This document shows positions 1-11,062 of a stretch of 64,000 bases of DNA, in pieces. The notes below the pieces were generated by a model. The model saw nothing but the letters and a program-made list of their open reading frames with translations. It was not told the origin of the DNA and did not search any database. Both the position numbers and the translations under genes were made by a program. Numbering within the stretch: the first letter of the stretch is position 1; each line of letters begins with the position of its first letter. Source of the DNA: Siphonodentalium dalli (taxonomy: Eukaryota; Mollusca; Scaphopoda; Gadilida; Siphonodentaliidae); contig CP136062.1 of assembly GCA_032622095.1 (NCBI GenBank), forward strand, positions 230,592,578 to 230,656,577, in the 5' to 3' direction.

Positions 1-843
1 CACATAGACAAATCGCGAGCCCGTGCGGCTACTCCTTCGCCTTTCAACTGCCACTGCAGTGGGGATGGATGGATTAATCGCGTGATAATTAATTGCGTTA
101 GTATATGAGGCATCGCCATTAAAGAGCGTTTATCTACTTGAATGCCAATACGGCATTTGACCACTGTCTCGGAAACTGGGAATATCGAGACGAAATTTCG
201 TACTTAGGGGCCCCAAGGGACGGGGGAGATTTTCATCGGGTCTGTTTGTCCGCCCGACGCGACATTGACCTTGAAACTGGTACCCGCAATTGGGCATTAT
301 CTCGGTCAATATACTTGAATGCAAATACGGCATTTGACCACTATCTCGGAAACTGGGGAAATCGATGTGAAGGGTCCCAAGGGATGGGGGAGATTGGTCA
401 GTTTGTAAGCCCGATGTGACCTTGACGACTTGACCTTGAAACGGGTACCCGCAAATGACATTGGGCGATATGTCGGCGGTGGCATCGACATGAAATTTGT
501 TATCTACTGTCAACTCGGGGACGGGAAATATTTTTCGTTGGGCCAGTTTGTCCACCCCATGACCTTGACCTTGAAACGGGTACCGCAAATGATCTTGGAC
601 GATATGTCTGACATCGACGTGGAATTTGTTATGTCAACTCGGGACGGGGAATAATTCGTTGGGTCATTGTCCACCGAACGTGACCTTGACCTTGAAACGG
701 GTACCAGCAAATGAGCTTGGGGGGTATTTCGGGCATCAATACGCTGTTGGCGTGCCTGTACGGGGTGACTTTGGAAAAACAAAAATTAATGGATGGAACA
801 AAGCCTTGTGACCAATCCAGCCAGTGGCGGGCAAATCTGCTAG
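1..843 (+). mobile_element. Helitron-like non-autonomous element, left end outside window
   Basis: The 3' end is a short GC stem (GCC-AGT-GGC at about 831-839) followed by CTAG at 840-843 and then T, the usual Helitron 3' terminus. The interior holds four diverged direct repeats around the motif ACCTTGAAACGGGTACC (near 268, 431, 568 and 688). It also shares a block at about 110-250 (AAAGAGCG, GGGGGAGATTTTCATCGG) with the next element, so the two are one family. No Rep or helicase coding sequence is visible. The start lies before the window. Confidence 0.55.
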
Positions 844-1647
844 TCTACTATATATTTTGAGAAATACGTATGTAAATATATATGTGTATAAATATATATA
901 TTTGTACTTTATATAATCGAAAACGGCTGGACCGATTGGGCTCAAACTTCCCATCTACGGGTAAAAACACACGGGAATGGTCGTCGCGGCGTTTTGGAGA
1001 AGCTCCGAGCACCCGTTCTCCACTCTCAGTTACAAAAAACGGCACTGTGGGGTTAATCGCGTTGATTGTTAAAGAGCGTTCGCATCCGCAGTGTCGTTGA
1101 TAAAGAGCGTCTATATACACGACGAGTATACATACGGCTCCATTGACCGTCTCGAGGCGAAATTTCGTTCTTAATTTCGTACTTAGGGCTTCCTAGGAAC
1201 GGGGGAGATTTTCATCGGTGTCAGTTTTTTTCCGCTCGAGGTGATCTTCACCTTGAAACGGGTACACACAAATGATATATATGTGTGTGTCCTTTATAGA
1301 CTCGAACCGATTGAGCTCAAACTTGCTACCTACGGGAAGTGTCATGGACGGGTTAAATTGTGACCCCGACCTGACCTTGACCTTGATAATGATCAATTCA
1401 AGGTAAAATCGGGTAAAATTTAAAAACAAAAAATTAAATTAAAAAACTAAAAAGGCACAATTAACTCATTGAAAAACAAAAAATTAAATTAAAAAAAATA
1501 TTTAAAACATTTATTAGAAAAGCCAGTAAATTAAAAAGGCACAATTAACTCATTGAAAAACAAAAAATTAATTCAAGAAATTAATTCAAAAAATTAAAAA
1601 TTGTCATGTTTCTGACGATTGCCGCAAGTGGCGGGCTAACCTGCTAG
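844..1647 (+). mobile_element. Helitron-like non-autonomous element, second in a head-to-tail series
   Basis: It starts TCTACTATATATTTTG immediately after the CTAG of the preceding element and ends CTAG at 1644-1647. Just before the end is a small hairpin (CCGC-AAGTG-GCGG, about 1622-1634). TC at the 5' end and hairpin plus CTRR at the 3' end are the defining termini of Helitrons. The interior carries ACCTTGACCTTGA repeats and A/T-rich duplicated stretches (about 1425-1600). No transposase is present. Confidence 0.6.
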
Positions 1648-2198
1648 TCTACTATATATTTTGGAACTGATGTCTGTATGTGTGTATGTATGTATGTATG
1701 TATATATTTATGTATGTATGTATGTATGTGTGTTATAGACTCGAAATCTACTAGACCGATCCGACTCAAATTCGGTATGTGGGCCTACTTTGATCCGGGG
1801 AACAATACGGGCGGGTCCAATTTCACGTGCGACCGTGTCCTTGAACTTGACATCGCTCAAATACGCTCATATAGGCATGTTCTGGACCTCGACCGATCCG
1901 ACTCAAATTTGGTATGTGGCCTACTTTGATCCAGCGAACAATATGTGCGGGTCCAATTTCACGTACAATCGTGTCCTTGACCTTGACATCGCTAATGTTC
2001 GTTCATATGGGCATGTTTTTGGACCTCGACCGATTCGACTCAAATTTGGTATGTTGGCCTACTTTGATCCAGGGAACAATATGGGCGGGTCCAATATCAC
2101 GTGCGACTGTGTCCTTGACCTTGACGTTAACCTCGCTCATATACGCTCATGTAGGCATGTTTCTGGATCGCCCGGACGAAATCGGGCACATCAGCTAG
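1648..2198 (+). mobile_element. Helitron-like non-autonomous element, third in series
   Basis: The first 16 bases, TCTACTATATATTTTG, are identical to the start of the previous element. The 3' end has the stem GCCCG-loop-CGGGC (about 2170-2187) and then CTAG at 2195-2198 followed by T. Near the 5' end is a GTAT microsatellite (about 1677-1730). The interior is three diverged direct repeats of about 120 bp built on the motif CGACTCAAATTTGGTATGT (about 1742, 1884 and 2030). It is 551 bp and non-coding. Confidence 0.6.
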
Positions 2199-2612
2199 TA
2201 CTTTATATTTCCGATACACTATGTTCAATTTGAAGTAGCCATTCTGCTTGCAACAAATGAACTTGGCAATGTTGATGGATTGCACATCCCGTGACTTCGT
2301 CTATCTCCGTAATTGAAAAACAGAAAACACTCGAGTAAACGCACTGATCGCGTCGCTCAATTAGACCAATTCCTATCCTTGCGATTGACGGTTTGGTCGC
2401 GTCGCTCACGACGCCGTGTGAATACTTTAGTGATAATATGTGTGTCTTAATCGAGCGTTGACGCTGAAGTCGCGACGCTCGCATCGCCGTCTGATTAGCC
2501 CTGACAGGGCAATTCAATTAATTTGACTAATGAACCTACAGTCCCTTGTGAAGACGCAAAACAAACGAGAAGATCGACCCCTAAAATAATTTGGCGCCAT
2601 TGACCCAGAAAT
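2199..2612. other. Non-genic interval
   Basis: I see no splice-flanked coding segment or clear repeat structure, only scattered GTCGCG/GCTCGC motifs that lead into the CGCAT repeats to the right. Confidence 0.4.
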
Positions 2613-2672
2613 CGCGCCGCTCGCATCGCATCGCATCGCATCGCTCGCATCACTCGCATCGCTCGCGTCGCC
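2613..2672 (+). repeat. CGCAT / CGCTCGCAT microsatellite
   Basis: Imperfect tandem runs of CGCAT and CGCTCGCAT. It ends where a ~127-bp tandem duplication begins. Confidence 0.7.
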
Positions 2673-2977
2673 GTATGTAAAGGCCTTTAGGGTTAAAATA
2701 GAATCGTGACAATAGTATCTGATGACTCTTGAAAAAGCCAGACATTGTATAATTTGTAGCTATACGATATCTGTATATTCGATAAGTCGTTGTTCGCGTC
2801 GCCGTATGTAAAGGCCTTTAGGGTTAACCCTTTACCCAACAAACCGGCCAAAACCGGCCAAATAAAGCTTCAACAGCCTAAAATATCTTCGGTCTGTCTC
2901 AATAGAACCATACAAATATGGATATCATTGGAACCGGCTCCTTGACCACATTGTGATAGTTACAGTTATGCCCTGTG

Positions 2978-3044
2978 CCAATGCATTCTCTTATATATGC
3001 GAGTCGACCATAGGTCGCCTCGCATATATAAGAGAATGCATTGG
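2978..3044. repeat. 67-nt near-perfect hairpin
   Basis: Arms of 32 nt beginning CCAATGCATTCTCTTATA close on a 3-nt loop with one mismatch. The same hairpin recurs at 3127-3193, 6503-6569, 14659-14717 (arms shortened), 14938-15004, 27237-27303 and 27333-27399. Confidence 0.9.
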
Positions 3045-3126
3045 CCTAAAAAAAAACTTTTTTTAACACTTTTTACCATTTTTTTATTACATTCTTTAAC
3101 AATTTTATAATTTTTAATGTGTTAAG

Positions 3127-3193
3127 CCAATGCATTCTCTTATATATGCGAGGCGACCTATGGTCGACTCGCATATATAAGAGAATGCATTGG
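3127..3193. repeat. 67-nt near-perfect hairpin, partner of 2978-3044
   Basis: Same 32-nt arms, in the opposite orientation relative to the element centre. It is bounded outside by GGCACAGGG, the inverse of CCCTGTGCC outside its partner. Confidence 0.9.
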
Positions 3194-3319
3194 CACAGGG
3201 CCCTTCTGTTGGGTAAAGGGTTAAAATAGAATCGTGACAATAGTATCTGATGACTCTTGAAAAAGCCAGACATTGTATAATTTGTAGCTATACGATATAT
3301 GTATATTCGATAAGTCGTA

Positions 3320-4290
3320 TAACGGTCTACTCGAGTGGGAACGAGTCACAAAGTCTGTAACGTGATTATAACAAATCGTTGATACTTCGTAGCGTTTCGT
3401 CCGGCATGTATGGTCTATATATAAACCCAAAGTATGTTAATACTAAACGAATATCCGGTTAGCTGCATGCATACGAACGACAGCATTCACGTGCGTGTGA
3501 TCAATCCATCACGTTATCATTCATTCACCTTTTTTAAATCGCAAATTTGAATAATGAGATGGATGTTCAATTAATTTCAATTAAAAACCATTCATAATAG
3601 ATATGTACACAATATTTCGAACTTGTTATGGATTCATATTTCAGATGAGATTCGCAATCCAATTAATTGATTAATTGATCAGTCTCAGATACAAATAAAA
3701 CACGCGAAACTCATCATAACTCCTTAAGTGCTACGCATATTTACTACACAGAAGATCAGCTTTTAGTGACATCTTGGTCCGCGACTTTGACATATATCGG
3801 GAACGACAGTGGTCCCTCCATATCGCACGCATATTGATAATGACACTGATTGTTTTAAATTATGTTCAATTCTATGCTTCGTTGACAGTTTCAGCTATAT
3901 ATATATATACATGTACCGGCATTTGTTTTGGCAGCGTGGAAGTCCAGGAACTATACTAGTGGATGAATGTTCTCGAAAATTTGAGTTAGCAAAAGCAAAA
4001 ACACTATTGAAAAAAATATTAAATGGTTTCATCTGGGAGAACTGACTGACAGCGAGTGGGTAAATACTCCTGATTCGTGTGAACGTACACGTACGTTGTT
4101 CGTTGTCTGTTTTACGATGAGAAACAAACATTTTCCCATATCATAATACGTGAAAATTACTTTCCCATTCAGTCTGGTTTGGCGATACCTTCCGGTTTGG
4201 TGATACCACGAATACGGGGGTGATGACATTGGCGAATACACACCGTGTCCAAAACTGAATGCGAACCTATTCTCACAGGGCAGGTGCGGC
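3320..4290. other. Non-genic interval
   Basis: AT-rich. Several open stretches of 60-80 codons exist on both strands, but none has recognisable domains or convincing splice signals. Confidence 0.4.
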
Positions 4291-4398
4291 CCCGTGTTCG
4301 TGCGCTCGGCGAAGGTTGGACACTCTGCAACCCATTTGTACAACAACATAATTGGCCACATGGAAGTCGGCCTCATATATAACAGAACCATTGTTTAA
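4291..4398 (+). CDS. Possible orphan 3' coding exon, unrecognised
   Basis: The segment around 4280-4380 is markedly more GC-rich than its surroundings. On the plus strand an acceptor-like tract ending TTCTCACAG (about 4270-4278) is followed by an open frame containing CGPVFVRSAKVGHS and ending YNRTIV at a TAA just after 4395. I do not recognise a family, and the opposite strand is open too. Coordinates are approximate. It may simply be a repeat fragment, so treat it as a weak candidate only. Confidence 0.15.
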   Translation, partial: PVFVRSAKVGHSATHLYNNIIGHMEVGLIYNRTIV

Positions 4399-4556
4399 AT
4401 CATCCTTTATGTATGTTATTATATTAAATATGAAACTGATAATAATGACAAAATAACATAATAAATGATAATACAATACATTTAAACGTCGATATCGTCA
4501 GTGGTGGGTGCTGAAATCTCCGCGATCCTTGGGAGCAGCTGCATGGCTTGTGAACA

Positions 4557-5660
4557 AATCTGAAATGTTTCCGGTAAAGTGCTGAACTGCTGAAGTGGGA
4601 TGCACGTAGGTCAAATGGTTTTCTCTCCATGTATCTGCTGTTCATGGCCCATCGATTACGTGTCATTTGCGTCACCTACACCTGAATATCTCCGTTAAAA
4701 ATCAGTTAAACTGCGTTCGGTGAATTCTGCTGAACTGTTCCCGGTAAAGTGATGAACGGGATTTTGAACTGCTGAAGTGGGGTGCACGTAGTTCAAATGG
4801 TTTGCTCTCCATGTATATGTTCATGGCCCATCGATTACAAGTCATTTGCATCACCTACACCCGAATAACTCCGTTAAAAGTCAGTTAAACTGACTTTTGG
4901 AGATTCTGCTGAACTGCTCCAGATAAAGTGCTGAACGGGATTTTGAACTTCTGATCTGGGGTGAAGGTTAGTGAAGTCGTGTTTTCTTCCTGTATTTCCT
5001 TATGGACCATCGATAAAAAGACTTTTGCACAACATATTCCAGTCTTTATTCGTTAAAAATCGGTTAAACTGCGTTCGTGAATTCTGCTGAACTGTTCCCG
5101 GTAAAGTGCTGAACGTGATTTTGAACCGCTGAACTGGGGTGGAGGTCGGTCAATTGGTGTTCTAACTGTGTATTTAGTTAAGGCGCATCGATCATAAGTC
5201 ATTTGCATATACGCTACTACTATACACGACTAACTTCATTACAAGTTAGTTAAACTGCGTTCGAGGAATCTGCTGAACTGCTCGATATGAACTGCTGAAC
5301 GGGATTTTGAACTACTGAACTGGGGTGGACGTCGGCCAAATAGTTTTCCCTCTCTGTATCGGATTATGGCCCATCGATTGCAAGTCATTTGCACAACCTA
5401 AACTCATTGCACTCCGTTATAATTGAGTTAAACTGCGTTCGCGATAATCTGCTGAACTGAAGTACTGTTGAACGGAATTTTGAACTGCTGGGCGGGCATG
5501 GCGGGCGGACAAAATGTGTCCACTTCCTGTGTTAGCATATAAAACTTATATTACGTGTCATTTACGCAACGTGCTACCAACTATCGTCGTTATATTTGAG
5601 TTAAACTGAAATCGGAAAATCTGCTGATTAGCATTTTAGGTGGTAACCTGCTGATCAGCG
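4557..5660 (+). repeat. Diverged satellite, ~180-bp unit, about 6 copies
   Basis: The motif TCTGCTGAACTG recurs near 4725, 4905, 5084, 5269 and 5449, with a decayed copy near 5620. Each is followed by GTAAAGTGCTGAACGGGATT-like sequence, then CCCATCGATTAC and AGTTAAACTGCGTTCG. The partial first unit starts near 4557. Copies differ by point changes and small indels, so the array is old. No coding potential. Confidence 0.8.
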
Positions 5661-6049
5661 TTTTAGGTACACCCTCAATAAATACTGTCACCATCGCATT
5701 CCATTGTTGTTGACTGATGACCATACATGGTGTTGCTTACCAGTTGTACCATACCTTTAGAAGATAGGTAGGGATAGCTCTAGATTGAATTAATTTGGCC
5801 TACTGATCGCCTGGGGGACATATACAGTGACACGTGTATAAATGACCGTAGCTGCAGATGTGTTGGCCAACGATTTCTTCAGAAGGCAATTTAGACTAGT
5901 CTTTATAACGACGAAATATAACAAATCTATTTAATTTTTATCAGTTTTTGAGTACGATTCGCCATAAAATGTGAGGTCTTCACGCCTTGCACGGTCACCA
6001 TCGCATTTTACAATTGACTGCCACAACTGGACAATAACTTAAACTTACG
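5661..6049. other. Non-genic interval
   Basis: Contains only a short duplicated phrase (GTCACCATCGCATT at about 5688 and again at about 5994). No gene signal. Confidence 0.4.
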
Positions 6050-6285
6050 TTAAAGGGGTACTGTACTCACACGTTATTTTGATTTATATTTTCTCTGCTT
6101 CGTAGAATAAGGTAACGAGATTTCCATTATTTGACTATATGACGAGTACCATCGAAGTAATGTTACAGATCGCAGATAAATCGGACTGCAAAAGTAGAAC
6201 ACTCATCATCGGGATATTTCTGTACAGTTTTCAGGCAAATGTATCAAATAACTGTTAGACTATATGCGTAATAGTCCCAGGATGT
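6050..6285 (-). mobile_element. Fragment of the TTAAAGGGGTACTGTA inverted-repeat element
   Basis: It starts TTAAAGGGGTACTGTACTCA at 6050. The segment to about 6285 matches, in inverse orientation, the right half of the complete element at 11954-12490, including CAAATGTATCAAATAAC near 6235. The other terminus is not found nearby, so it is a truncated copy. Confidence 0.6.
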
Positions 6286-6384
6286 GTGTTGTTATGGGAT
6301 ACGGCGCTCTGGTCGTTTGGGTTACATTAAGTGAGAACCGCATCGGGGGTTACACAATGTGCTCCGCCGACCACTGAATAACCA

Positions 6385-6580
6385 TGCAGGGAGTCCCACA
6401 CATATATAGAAGCATGTGTACTGAGTGTCGTCTGCTCGGTTTGTCTGGGGATCTGTATGCGTGAAATTATAAAATTGTTAAAGAATATAATAACAAATTA
6501 GGCCAATGCATTCTCTTATATATGCAAGGCGACCTATGTTCGACTCGCATATATAAGATAATGCATTGGCACAGGGTTAA
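6385..6580. mobile_element. Partial hairpin-family element
   Basis: Contains the family's central module (CAGGGAGTCCCACACATATA, then AGTGTCGTCTGCTC) at about 6388-6470 and one hairpin at 6503-6569 followed by GGCACAGGG. The same module order occurs at 14795-15013. The second hairpin is missing. Confidence 0.65.
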
Positions 6581-6684
6581 AAAATACCTCCGGTCTATAG
6601 AACACTGCACCGTATCCACCAATAACACACACCCGCTACATTTCTTAATTATGGTCTTGAATATACCCCGCTGTGCGGGGTGAC

Positions 6685-6760
6685 GTCACTAAATTCATCA
6701 TCTGGGGACCTCACAATGCACCATATCTAAGGCCTGTTCCCAATTCTTCTCTTTTAGTGC
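6685..6760. repeat. Half copy of the foldback repeat at 28297-28375
   Basis: GTGACGTCACTAAATTCATC, then GGGGACCTCA and GCACCATAT, matches one arm of the 28.3-kb palindrome and its flank in inverse orientation. Confidence 0.55.
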
Positions 6761-7709
6761 CACGATTGCTGAAGTTAAAACTCGATTCTGGTTACAAGTT
6801 AAAAGTGACCCAATAGGATACGGCGATTACAACGGTTTGTTTTGTTTATTGGCTATTGATGTTGTATATGTAACCATTATATGTAAGTATGTGTCTGACC
6901 AGGTAACACGACTATCAGGATAAGCGAACACCATACTAGATGGCGGAACAAGTCAGAGTAATGCTATTGCAGGTTGACCAATAAGGAATTTCAGTTAGTC
7001 AAAACAAAAAGGAGATTTAGTAGCCTGTCATTTGCATAAAAAATGGGTTTCGTAAATTTATTTGGGGATTTTGTGCCACATATTTTTTCTTAAAGCCAGT
7101 ATACTGGAGAAAATGGAAACCAATGTTGACAAGCTTCTTATCACTTAGTTGTCTTTAAAAATTGTGTTACCATAGCAATAGTGTGTGATTTCTGAGAATT
7201 ATGGAAAATTATTATATTTATGTTTATTTATAGTAGTTTAGTGATAACGATTTTGATTGATATAGTTATACAATCAATTGTACAATGTAGATGTGTATAT
7301 TCCCCATGACGGACCGCCAGTACTCACATCGAGGGTCAAGATCACAGTGAAAGGTCAAGGCCATTATACAAAAAAATATTTTTATCATTTTAGCATTGGC
7401 CCGGTCACATGTTTCGTACAATCTCTTATACGAACGAGCAATAACCCTATGGGTAGGTCATATATTTCAAAATAAAGGTTTTATTATCTTCATAATGTAA
7501 CAAAATATAATTAAGATGCAACAAGTTATGATAGGTTGATCATAAAGACAAATAGTAGGACGTAAAGTGATAAATAAATAATTTTTGACAATGACCTTGA
7601 ACTTTCACGGTGAGCATGACCATTGCGGTGAGTACTGGTGGTGCGTCATGGAGAATATGCATATCTATATATGATTATATAACTATAAATATCAACCAAA
7701 ATTTCTACC
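6761..7709. other. Non-genic interval
   Basis: AT-rich with no supported gene. About 6945-7010 shares a phrase (AAGTCAGAGTAATG, then GCAGGTT.ACCAA) with about 31160-31210, so a low-copy repeat is present. Confidence 0.4.
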
Positions 7710-7935
7710 GTTATCGGGGGCGGTGTCTGTATTTTTTGTTCAGAAGACTAGGTGGTTTGGTTCAGAAGCGCGGCTTACACAATTTTTCATGGCCCTGCAG
7801 GGGGCGGGGTCTGCACATTTTTTTCAGAACACTAGGCGGGGGTGGGTTGGTGGTTCAGCAGCCCGGCTTACACATTTTTCGTGAAGACATTTTTCTTAAT
7901 GGGACAACATGTATGAACTTAACTATTGTGGGGGG
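7710..7935 (+). repeat. Two-copy ~90-bp tandem repeat, G-rich
   Basis: GGGGGCGG.GTCTG, TTCAGAA.ACTAGG and CGGCTTACACA occur in the same order near 7713-7780 and again near 7799-7880. Continuous translation through it gives only low-complexity Gly/Leu/Phe protein, so it is non-coding. Confidence 0.65.
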
Positions 7936-8189
7936 GGGTTGAGTTCACCATCAGTTAGTAATGAGGGTGTGACACCAAAGGGTGATAAAAAGGGTCAGCT
8001 TGTCAAATGTTTGCATCTATCAATGCATATTGGCATGTAAAAGATAAAATTTAAATAGTTCTATTAAATCAAAAATTATTTATTCAACCTGATATAAATT
8101 AAAACATAACACAATAACAGATTCTTCAAAGAAATGTAAACTCTTCAAATAAAAATAGACTATTACAAAACAACAAAATAAAACATAAA

Positions 8190-8690
8190 GGTGTTTTTGA
8201 CCGATTTCAACGATATTCGGTATATGAGTCTAGGATGACCTCTAGATGGGAGCTGTACAATTTGAACGATTTTAGATTTAAAACATGGCCGCCGGCAGCC
8301 ATCTTGGATTTTGCTCTTTGTATCACAAAATCCTTTAGCACACCCTACAGAGCATATCCCACATCCGATTATCACGAAACTTCATATGTATCCTCGGGGT
8401 GACCACTAGATGGGTGCTTACCATTTTCCACGAATTCTGTTGAAACACATGGCTGACAGTGGTCATCTTGGATTTTACTCTTTGTATTACTAAATCCTTT
8501 AGCACAGCTTGCATGTGACATTTCTCATCCAATCGTCACCAAACTGCATATTGATCTTCGGGGTGATCTATAGATGGGAGCCTCCCTCTTTTCCGAAATT
8601 CGTTTAAAAAACATGGCCGCCTGCAGCCATCTTGGATTTCTAATATGAATCCTTCAGCACACCCTGCAGCCCAAATTTATGGGAGAATTG
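8190..8690 (+). repeat. Three-copy ~170-bp tandem repeat
   Basis: The phrases GGGTGACC..TAGATGGG, AACATGGC and CATCTTGGATTTT recur near 8235, 8397 and 8562, with CCTTTAGCACA between them. A related single fragment (GCGGCCATGTTGGACGCCAT) lies at about 18003. The open frames here are repeat artefacts. Confidence 0.75.
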
Positions 8691-9817
8691 TTTTGAAAAG
8701 TAGGAATGCTTCTATAATCATGATACCGAATATAGATCGGATAAGATCAGGAAAACTGAGAAAAATAGTATTTTGAAGCAGTTTCAATGGGTGGGTCCCT
8801 ATCCAAGAAATCGGAAAAAAATTAATTAGGGGGTGGTGGGTACCAAGAGGCCGGAAAAAATAAAATTGCGCCTAGTGTCCAATTCAATTAATTAATTCGT
8901 TTATCTTATCGACCCATAATACATAGGTATTAAGATAACATATAATACATTTATGAACATGACTTACATAATAAATATTCAAATTATATACATTAAAATA
9001 TATGAACAGTATTTACAATATAAATAATATACCTGTTTGCCAAAGCTGCTGTTCGCTGACGCTATATACTATGGTGACATATGATTGATCCACACAAAGT
9101 GCATAGACACTTTCATTTATATTTACTACCATTTTCGGTATCTACCCAAGCTTGTCCGAGTTTATACGTTCACGATCGATTATTTTAAATAAGTCGCACA
9201 ATTTCCGTATGTCTGTTAAATTGTTCTAGTTAAGTATTTCGCTCATTGTAATAGTATTTTGTTTTATGTTAGTAAATTTTGATAGTAATCGCTGTCGCTC
9301 GGGTGATAGTCTCTCGCATTCGTAAATTTGTTTCCTGACCCCCCTCCCCCGTGCTAAGAATGTAATCTCTTCACTTGTGTAATTATAGGCTGATGATGTC
9401 TACCTTTTTATATAGGGAGTTTGTGGTCACTAACATGGAGTTGTATAAAATTAATCCTTTTTTTTTAAAGATACTGTGTTTGTTAAGTATATCTAAGACA
9501 TAATCACTTTTAAACAATCTATATGTTCTGAGTTTATTTTTATGGCCATTTCGTTTAGAGTAATCAAATGTGGATCTCTTGAATTCTTTCACATTATGAA
9601 TCCCTCTGTGTATTATACATGTTAACGTTTCCTCTTTTACAGGTGCAGGGATGATAACAATTATCTGGTATCTATCAATTTGGTGCGTTGTGCTGTCAAC
9701 CATTCTGTAAATGACACACATTGCAATGAATGTTGGAGGGGCATGGTACGGCCCATTCTCAGCTATGATCTTAGGGCAAACAAAATGATATGCTGCAGTA
9801 CATGAATATACCATGCC
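8691..9817. other. Interval with an unassigned minus-strand open frame
   Basis: A 143-codon frame runs on the minus strand from 9814 to 9383. It has no recognisable domain, its ATG abuts the hAT target site, and its base composition matches the non-coding surroundings. I do not call it a gene. Confidence 0.35.
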
Positions 9818-11062
9818 CAGGGATGTGGCTAGAGGGTCTCCGCTGGGGGGATGTCCACCTTAGGAATTTCCAACTGCAACCCCCCCCCCCTTGAGTCGGA
9901 ATCACACCAACACAACTTTTTGCATAATTCCATTTGCACCCCCCCCCCCCCTTGGGTCGGAATCACACCAACACAACTTTTTTGCATAATTCCATTTACA
10001 CCCCCCCCCTTGACTCGGAATCGCACCAACACAACTTTTTGCATAATTCCATTTGCACCCGCCCCCTTGTACCTCATGCTCAGGCCTAATTTCCTATATA
10101 TTCATAAGCCATGCTTCTATTTTCCCAGTATGAGAACATTAAGATATTTTAACCTGAAAATTGCCCCCCAAAAAAACAACTAGTGATCTAATTCCAGACA
10201 AATGCACACAGCTGCCGACAACATACCAGGAAACACCGGGCCGACCATGGTTGTTTGGCCCGGTGTGAGAAAATTTTGAAAACTATATACAAGAAAATCG
10301 CAAATCCTAGCATCTAGACTGGCCTCAACTGAAGCTTTCCTAGTGTTGGAAATTTCAAACCTCATGCTCCCCCTCAGGTTGGAAAATTCTTCAACTGATG
10401 ACCATTTATGTCTACAAGTTTGACCAAATGTAGTAAAATATTGTTTTACTGAACTAATTAGCAGTTTTGTATTGGCCATGTGGATGGGGCAATGACACAC
10501 CGGGTCGACCATGGTTCGGCCCGGTGTGCGAAAATTTTGAAATCTGAACAAGAAAATCGCAAAATCCTAACATCCAGACTAGCCTCAAGCCTTCCTACTG
10601 TTGGAAATTTCAAACCCTACACCCCCACTTAGGTTGGAAAATTTCCAACTGATGACAATTCCAATGACAATGTTGACCAATTGTATGACAATATTGTTTT
10701 CTTAAATTAACTAGAAGTTTTTGACTGGCCACGGGGGAGGGACCAGGACACACGCTTTCCAAGTGTTGGAAATTTCCAACCTGTCACCCCCTTAAGGTTG
10801 GAAAATTTCCAACTGATGTCCATTTCTGTCAAAAAATTTTACCAAAAATAGGAACATATGCAAATATTGGTCGAAAACAATAAATTCCCCCCAATAAATT
10901 GTTTTATAATCAAACTACAAGAACATTTTCAACCTATTGTTGGTGTGAAATTTCGTTGTGGCAGGTATGAAATTTCCAACTATTGAAAATATAGCTCTCT
11001 GCTGGGGGGGTGAGACACCCCCCCCCCCCCCACACCCCCCCCTCCCTCTAGCCACATCCCTG
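9818..11062. mobile_element. hAT-like non-autonomous transposon (MITE) with 8-bp TSD
   Basis: The terminal inverted repeats are CAGGGATGTGGCTAGAGGG (9818-9836) and its exact complement (11044-11062). The target duplications are identical, ACCATGCC, at 9810-9817 and 11063-11070. A CAGGG start and an 8-bp TSD are hAT hallmarks. The left subterminal region has four ~60-bp tandem units with C-runs (about 9865-10070). The rest has repeated GTTGGAAATTTCCAAC palindromes. It encodes no transposase; the ~123-codon frame at 10551-10180 lacks any domain I can identify. Older copies are at 29925-30918 and nested at about 36092-36690 and 33340-33783. Confidence 0.85.
9858..10075 (+). repeat. Four ~60-bp tandem units inside the hAT-like element
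   Basis: Each unit has a C-run, then TTG(A/G)(G/C)TCGGAATC and CACCAACACAACTTTTTGCA. The copies are nearly identical apart from C-run length. Confidence 0.85.

Larger units (their letters stand above)
2828..3220. mobile_element. TTAA-flanked (piggyBac-like) MITE containing a hairpin pair
   Basis: A TTAA at each side (2824-2827 and 3221-3224) flanks terminal inverted repeats CCCTTTACCCAACA / TGTTGGGTAAAGGG. The adjacent duplicate has a single TTAA at the same point, so the target duplication is TTAA, as for the piggyBac superfamily. Inside are two 67-nt hairpins (2978-3044 and 3127-3193) in opposite orientation around an A/T-rich spacer. There is no transposase, so it is 393 bp and non-autonomous. 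Assignment to piggyBac rests on TTAA and the CCC start only. Confidence 0.75.
2665..3319 (+). repeat. Tandem duplication (~127 bp x2), second copy interrupted by a MITE
   Basis: The first copy spans about 2665-2791 (from GCGTCGCCGTATGTAAAGG to ATTCGATAAGTCGT). The second copy starts at about 2793, is interrupted at 2828-3220, and resumes at 3221 through about 3319. Outside the insertion the two copies differ at very few positions. The uninterrupted first copy (TTAA at 2693-2696) is therefore the empty site for the inserted element. Confidence 0.85.

Noticed and set aside
130-782. Several 60-150-codon frames on both strands near the left edge
   Set aside because: They overlap internal direct repeats of a Helitron-like element (ACCTTGAAACGGGTACC) and share no known protein features.
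9383-9814. 143-codon minus-strand frame
   Set aside because: No recognisable domain or splice signals, AT-rich non-coding composition, and its ATG coincides with the hAT target site.
10180-10551. 123-codon frame inside the hAT-like element as a possible transposase
   Set aside because: No DDE or BED-finger features, and the frame is broken in the other copies of the element.
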